In this document: positions 59,165-64,000 of the stretch, in pieces
Position numbering within the stretch: position 1 is the stretch's first letter
Layout of the letters: every line of letters starts with the position of its first letter
Assembly (NCBI GenBank): GCA_020205615.1
Contig: JAINUW010000697.1
Location: 496,001-560,000, forward strand
DNA length: 64,000 bases
Source: Panax quinquefolius
Lineage: Eukaryota > Streptophyta > Magnoliopsida > Apiales > Araliaceae
Reading direction: 5' to 3'
The notes under the pieces: model-generated
What the model was told of the DNA's origin: nothing
The model's database searches: none
What the model saw: the letters and a program-made list of their open reading frames with translations, nothing else
Position numbers and translations under genes: made by a program

Positions 59165-60049
59165 TGTCGATGTCGGGATTTTTGGGTGTCCCTTTCCGTT
59201 ACTTGTTCTTTGGTGTTCTCATTTTAGGTGAGATTTGTTTGAAAAAACAAGTGAAAAAGGTCCGACATGTATAATGTTAACGATGGACTATTAAGAGTCG
59301 CCAGTTGGTTTTTTAAATGGTTGTACCAACACAACCGAGAAAAGGTTTGACATTGACCCGGTGATGTGACAACGCTAAACTGCCTGGTGAAACCGAGATT
59401 CATTAGGGTCCAGGGACTTGATTTATCTTGGGGGGAGGTGTTAGGCACTTCAGACATCCGTGTTACCACGGTGACCGCCTCTTTTCAAGAAACTATTATC
59501 TGAGTGTGTGTGTGTGTGTGGGTCAATGTGTTGTGTTATATGGAAGTTGTGTGAGGCCTCGTTCGAACCTATATACACAGGGTTTGAATCTATATAAAAT
59601 AGGTTTTTCAAACCCTGATACTCAATAGGAATGGAGTCCTTTTACACTCCCACTTTATTAAGTGATCGGCTTGATTAATTTTATTTGACGGATGCGAGGC
59701 ATCCGTACGAAAATAATATACAAAAATAATGCCAACTTCCTCATGGGTATGGAAACCATCTGAGGAAATTCAGACACCGCAGAATAATTTACAAGCTGCT
59801 TACAGCTGAAAAATGTCCATCACGGGAACCGAATCTAGATCCAATGGGATGAATCTGTGATCACATGATTCCTAGGCGCACAGAATGATGCAATTTGTAT
59901 GAAAGCAGTAAGCAGGTATATATATATATAAGTTGTAAATATATATATACAGACATGATCACCAACAAGAAGCACCTCCATGGGGGATCAGAAATGTAAA
60001 TAAAGTCATAAAAGTGATCAACTGCCACGAAGGAAACTCCAGGAAGGAC

Positions 60050-60082
<33 letters not shown>

Positions 60083-60225
60083 CAATAAATGCACCAGATG
60101 TAAAATCCAGGCTCATCGAACAGAGTTCGACCACAGTTCATATATATAAGTATAAATATATATATAAAAGCGAGTAAATGCACCGGATATAAAACCCAGG
60201 CTCATCGAACAGAGTCAGACCACAG

Positions 60226-60292
<67 letters not shown>
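59165..60292 (-). repeat. Truncated Tat LTR ending in (TA)n
   Basis: It starts TGTCGATGTCGGGATTTTT like the other Tat LTRs and follows them to the (TA)n/spacer region, but stops inside a (TA)n tract (60226-60292). Beyond that is array sequence in inverted orientation. The distal two thirds of the LTR, and any internal element sequence, are missing. Confidence 0.88.
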
Positions 60293-60295
<3 letters not shown>

Positions 60296-61507
60296 TAGGA
60301 ATTAATATAATCCCTTCCCAAATGTTTATAAATAAAAGAAAGAGATTACTTTACCGATTCATTTGGCCATCTTCTTAATCTTTTCTTTCTTCATTAAAGT
60401 TTTTCTTTTAAAAACTTAATCGCCCATTATATATGGTATCAAAGCCACACGGTTGGTTCTTGATGCTATCGGTGGTTTCGATTAAAAACAGTTTGATTTG
60501 TTTACTTAAATGTTTTTTCAAACTTTTATTTTTCTTGCTCTGCTTTTAATCGCCCCACCTTCGCCGTGAAACACCCAAGATCGCCTTAAGTCCCGACTAA
60601 TGCCGTTTGTAAGTCTCAATTGGGAGCAGTGTAAGGCTAAAGGGAACCTTTAGATCTACGGGTATGTATTTAAGGCAAGTAAGGCTAGAGTCTAAGTGGA
60701 CCTTCAAGAAAAAGAATTTTTGTTTAAATAGTTAACAAATTAGTCTTCTGTTTAGATCGATTTATTGATAGATCAAGACCAATCGAGTGATCCTTTATTT
60801 CAGATTTCAGTCTGATTTGTTTTTAAACAAAATTTTTTTACAAAATCTAAGAAATTTTGAAGATTTTGACCAATTTTCAGTAGAATTTTTTTTTCCTTCT
60901 TTATATTCCAAATTTTTGGGCTGATAGGGTTATTTCTTAGATAAAAATTTTGAGGTGGAAATGTATGGGGATGGTGACTCATCTGAGAAGATGATCAACA
61001 AAGACCTTCCAAAGATCCACAGGAGGCGGACGATCCAACCAAGAAGACGCCAGAGGAGTCTTGAACATCGACAGTGATGGCCCACGCCATCATCTCTTTT
61101 ACTTTAGTAAATGTAAAAGTAAAAGTAAAAGAATAACTTTGCTTTTACTTAAGTTAAATGTTAGTTAAATGTTTCTTACATTTACCCATGTAAAAGTAAA
61201 TGTAAAATGTTTCTTACGTTTTACTTTTACTTTAGTAAATTACTTTTACTTCAGTTAATGTAATAGTGATTCTTGCGTGAATCAATAGTAATTTACTTTT
61301 CAGTTTTCTATTTAAAGAGACTCAAGTGTTAGAGTTTCTTTAGGCTTAATTTAATGTAGCCTCAGAGCTTCTCTCTCTATAAAGCCCTTCCGAGGTCCGC
61401 TCTCCCTTCTCTCTAGAGTTAGCCGAAGACGAAGCTTTCAGCTTCGATCTTCTTAGTTAAAGATGAAGAAGAAGTCTTCAATACTTTCTTCTTCCCTTAA
61501 ACATTTA
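60293..61507 (+). repeat. Inverted long unit 1
   Basis: A full-length unit in plus orientation, opposite to the array: TATA at about 60322-60332, primer-site variant TGGTATCAAAGC (60434-60445), leader, purine run GAGGTGGAAA (60950-60959). It lacks the CTTTTGCTTT hairpin. It is more diverged from the array than array units are from each other. Confidence 0.88.
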
Positions 61508-62553
61508 GTCTAGGAATTAATGTAATTCCTTCCCAAATGTTTATAAATAAAAGAAAGAGATTGCTTTACCAATTAACAGGTCATCTTCTTAATCTTTTTT
61601 TTTCTGTTTAAGTTTTTATTTTAAAAACTTAATCCCCGCTGTTATATGGAATCAAAGCCACATGGTTGTTTCTTGATGCTATCGGTGGTTTCGATTAAAA
61701 ACAGTTTGATTTGTTTACTTAAATGTTTTTTCAAACTTTTATTTTTCTTGCTTCGCTTTTAATCGCTTTGAGCCCTTCGCCAGAAACCACCCAAGAACGC
61801 CTTTAAGTCCCGAATAATGCCGTTTGTAAGTCTCAATTGGGAGCAAAGTAAGGCTAAAGGGAATCTTTAGATCTACTGGGTATGTGTTCAAGGCAAGTAA
61901 GGCTAGAGTCTAAGTGGACCTTCAAGAAAAGAATTTTGTTTAAGCAGTTAACATAAAAGTTTTCTGTTTAGATCGATTTCTTGATAGATCGGGACCAATC
62001 GAGTGATCCTTTGTTTTGATTTCACCGATTTGTTTTTTAAACAAAATTTTTTTACAAAATCTAAGAAATTTTGAAGATTTTTACCAATTTTCTAGAGAAA
62101 ATTTTTCCTCCTTCTATATAAACCAAATTTTTGGGGGTAAAAGGTTATTTCTCGGATAAAAATTTTAAGGTGGAAATGTATGGGATGGTGACTCATCCGA
62201 GAAGATGATCAACAAGACCTTCCAAAGATCCATGTAAGATGGACGGTCAACCAATCTAAGAAGACGCCAGAGGCATCTTCAAGTCACAGCACAGTGATGG
62301 CCCATCCATCATCTCGACTTTTGCTTTCCGTAAAGCAAAAGTCTTTTACTTTAGTAAATGTAAAAGTAAAAGTAAAAGAATAACTTTTGCTTTTACTTAG
62401 TTAAATGTTTTTAACTTTAGTTAAATGTTTCTTACATTTACCAATGTAAAAGTAAATGTAAAATGTTTCTTACATTTTACTTTTACTTTAGTAAATTACT
62501 TTTACTTCAGTTAATGTAATAGTGATTCCTGCGTGAATCAAATAGTAATTTAC
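61508..62553 (+). repeat. Inverted long unit 2, truncated
   Basis: Second plus-oriented unit: TATA at about 61537-61547 and primer-site variant TGGAATCAAAGC (61647-61658). It keeps the hairpin (about 62318-62342) and ends inside GTAATTTACT, where minus-strand polyprotein sequence begins. Confidence 0.88.
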
Positions 62554-63435
62554 TCATCTGTTTCAACATGATCGATAACAGCAATGGTTCCACTTGGACC
62601 TGGTTCTGTTTTAAGTTTTTTAAATAACTTTTCAATAGATTGGATCAATTCACTCTCTTTATTAGGTAGACTTAGATTATATCTGTTTTCTGGTAATTTA
62701 ATTAAAGGTTGTTCAAGTTTTGAATCAGGTTTTTTAATAATTCCTTCTTCAAATTTTTCTTTAATCCTATCTAGCTGTTTTCCTACTGTTGCTAGATATT
62801 GATTACTAAAGTTTAACTGTTTAATTAATTTTTTATTATCATTAGTTCCATCAGGAATATTGAAGGGACTTGCGATAACTGAAGTGTTTTTAACTGGAAT
62901 TAGAACTGTCTCTAAAGGGGGATGACTGGACGATACTTTAGATCTATCTTCTTTAATCCATTGAGTTTTACTAATAACATTACATTTACTTTGGTCTTGA
63001 TCATACCGATGTAAGTAGAACGTGATGTTAATTTCTTCATTTTTAATAAATCTTTTCCATCTATTAACTATCTTATCTCTTTCCTTTTCTATGGGGTGAG
63101 TAGATCCGAATAGATGTCTCTTTTCTTTGTTAAATTTTGAATTAAAATCCTTTACTAAGTTATCCCAATCTAAAAGCGAAATTCTTTTTTTAATGACTCT
63201 TAATTGATTATTAATTGGGGCATTAAAATCGATCATGTAGGATATCTTCGAGGATCTTGGGAGAAGAAGAATCTTCGTCTTCAACGATATCATTACGAGT
63301 ATAGCAAGGATGACTAACTTGTCCTTGATTAAGGATACCTTTAAGTTTGATATCTCTAACAGAAGGATTACTAAGGACTTGAAGATCTCTTCTAGTGTGG
63401 ATAATGAAGGAGTCAAGAACCGGAAATGTCTTCAA
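62550..63435 (-). pseudogene. Pararetroviral polyprotein segment after movement protein
   Basis: This continues the polyprotein of the 63539-64000 segment. One frame covers 63435 to about 63245, the next from about 63245 to 62550, so there is a frameshift. The second part includes NAPINNQLRVIKKRISLLDW, IVNRWKRFIKNEEINITFYL, TSVIASPFNIPDG and FSNQYLATVGKQLDRIKEK (a likely short coiled coil), with an acidic end. This arrangement after a movement protein is familiar from endogenous Caulimoviridae-like copies in dicots, where it precedes the capsid/protease/RT part. Here the stop codon comes from the abutting repeat, so the protein is cut off. The reading above 63245 in the second frame is spurious. 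Confidence 0.65.
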
Positions 63436-63538
63436 TGATAAGCTGGGGTTCTAGAAATACGTTCAAAACTAATTTTTTAAGGTTTCGTCGTGAAAATCGT
63501 TGAATGTTTTCAATATTTAACAAATTGTTAACTATGGG
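63436..63538 (-). other. Frame-broken link inside the polyprotein
   Basis: This short stretch joins the movement-protein segment to the next one and carries a stop and a frame change. No separate feature is seen. Confidence 0.5.
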
Positions 63539-64000
63539 TCATTGTGGCAATTCATTGGGTAAAGTCCATTGATTAGGTAAAGTAATATCCTTCCAAAGAA
63601 TTGTTCTTGGGATGCGGATATTAGCATCACTAGTTGAACTTTGAATTAAAACTGTTTGATCTTTTGGACTTTTATTAAGAGCATGAACATTTAAGTTTGA
63701 TTTCATTGTTTTATAGTAAATTCTATAAATCAAAGCAATGGTTTGAGATCCTTCAATCATTTGAGTAATCTCTCCATCAGTTTTAATATTTAATGATAAG
63801 GCTTTGAATAAGTTTTGATCACTAAGACTCAAGGTGAAATCAGGAAAGCAATTGAAATGGATAGGTCCATTATGCAAACTTGCTTCCATGGCACCAATAA
63901 TACTGGGATAAATTAATGATCTTCTTAGTAAAGGTTTAATTAGACACAGCAAGTCACCATGGTCTTGCCCAGCTTTCTATGTTAATAACGAAGCTGAGAA
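63539..64000 (-). pseudogene. Caulimoviridae-type movement protein (endogenous, partial)
   Basis: Reading from 63952 down, the sequence has YPSIIGAMEASLHNG, FNCFPDFTLSLSD, TIALIYRIYYKTMKS, RIPRTILWKDITLP and NQWTLPNELP, then a stop. This is the pattern of the 30K-superfamily movement protein of plant pararetroviruses (PF01107 type), which enlarges plasmodesmata for cell-to-cell spread. The N-terminal part runs off the window. It is an old genomic copy: the stop at 63539 and the frameshift beyond it interrupt the polyprotein. LTR retrotransposons do not normally encode a movement protein, so this marks a pararetroviral origin. Confidence 0.75.

Noticed and set aside
59428..59628. Plus-strand frame in the truncated Tat LTR
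   Set aside because: It crosses a (GT)n microsatellite and is not open in the complete LTRs.

Overview
This window looks like heterochromatic or intergenic DNA from a flowering plant, probably a dicot with a large, repeat-rich genome. The evidence is plant-specific LTR retrotransposon lineages (Tat, Athila and tRNA-iMet-primed Ty3/gypsy), plant-type antisense ORFs inside a Tat element, and remains of a Caulimoviridae-like movement-protein gene. I found no ordinary host gene, tRNA, rRNA or CRISPR. Nearly every coding stretch is a broken mobile-element gene.

Layout, left to right. Positions 1-10265 are the 5' part of a Tat-clade element on the minus strand (copy 1): integrase, two RNase H domains, reverse transcriptase, protease, gag, primer-binding site and a 2.9 kb 5' LTR. 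The element enters from beyond the left edge. Positions 10266-11330 and 21846-22346 are two halves of an old LTR. Its 3' end is followed by a tRNA-iMet-type primer site, only about 270 bp of internal DNA, and a second LTR (22619-23466, continuing at 44288). An Athila element (11331-21845, plus strand, target duplication CACAT) split the first old LTR. The Athila 5' LTR was later split by a 2.8 kb solo LTR (12487-15271), and the Athila 3' LTR preserves the empty site. A complete 20.8 kb Tat element (copy 2, 23467-44282, minus strand, target duplication GGGCC) split the second old LTR. Between its pol genes and its 3' LTR, copy 2 carries two antisense genes: a plant-mobile-domain-like gene with two recognisable introns, and a DUF7745-like gene ending in a heptad coiled coil.

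Positions 44466-59164 are a 14.7 kb head-to-tail array of units carrying a promoter, a polyadenylation signal and a tRNA-iMet primer site (minus-strand sense). Long units are about 1.24 kb and short units about 0.68 kb, and at the right end they alternate as a dimer of about 1.93 kb. The array is followed by a truncated Tat LTR ending in a (TA)n tract (59165-60292), two more units in inverted orientation (60293-62553), and a frameshifted movement-protein/capsid-region polyprotein on the minus strand (62550-64000). The array may be the regulatory region of an endogenous pararetrovirus, or a TRIM-like LTR element amplified as a satellite. The sequence favours neither decisively.

Working order of events, inferred from nesting: the old iMet-primed element came first, Athila and Tat copy 2 inserted into it, and the solo LTR went into Athila. 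The array, its higher-order repeats, its inverted copies and its contact with pararetroviral coding sequence are the most unusual part of the window. Domain names rest on motif recognition by eye; no database search was run.
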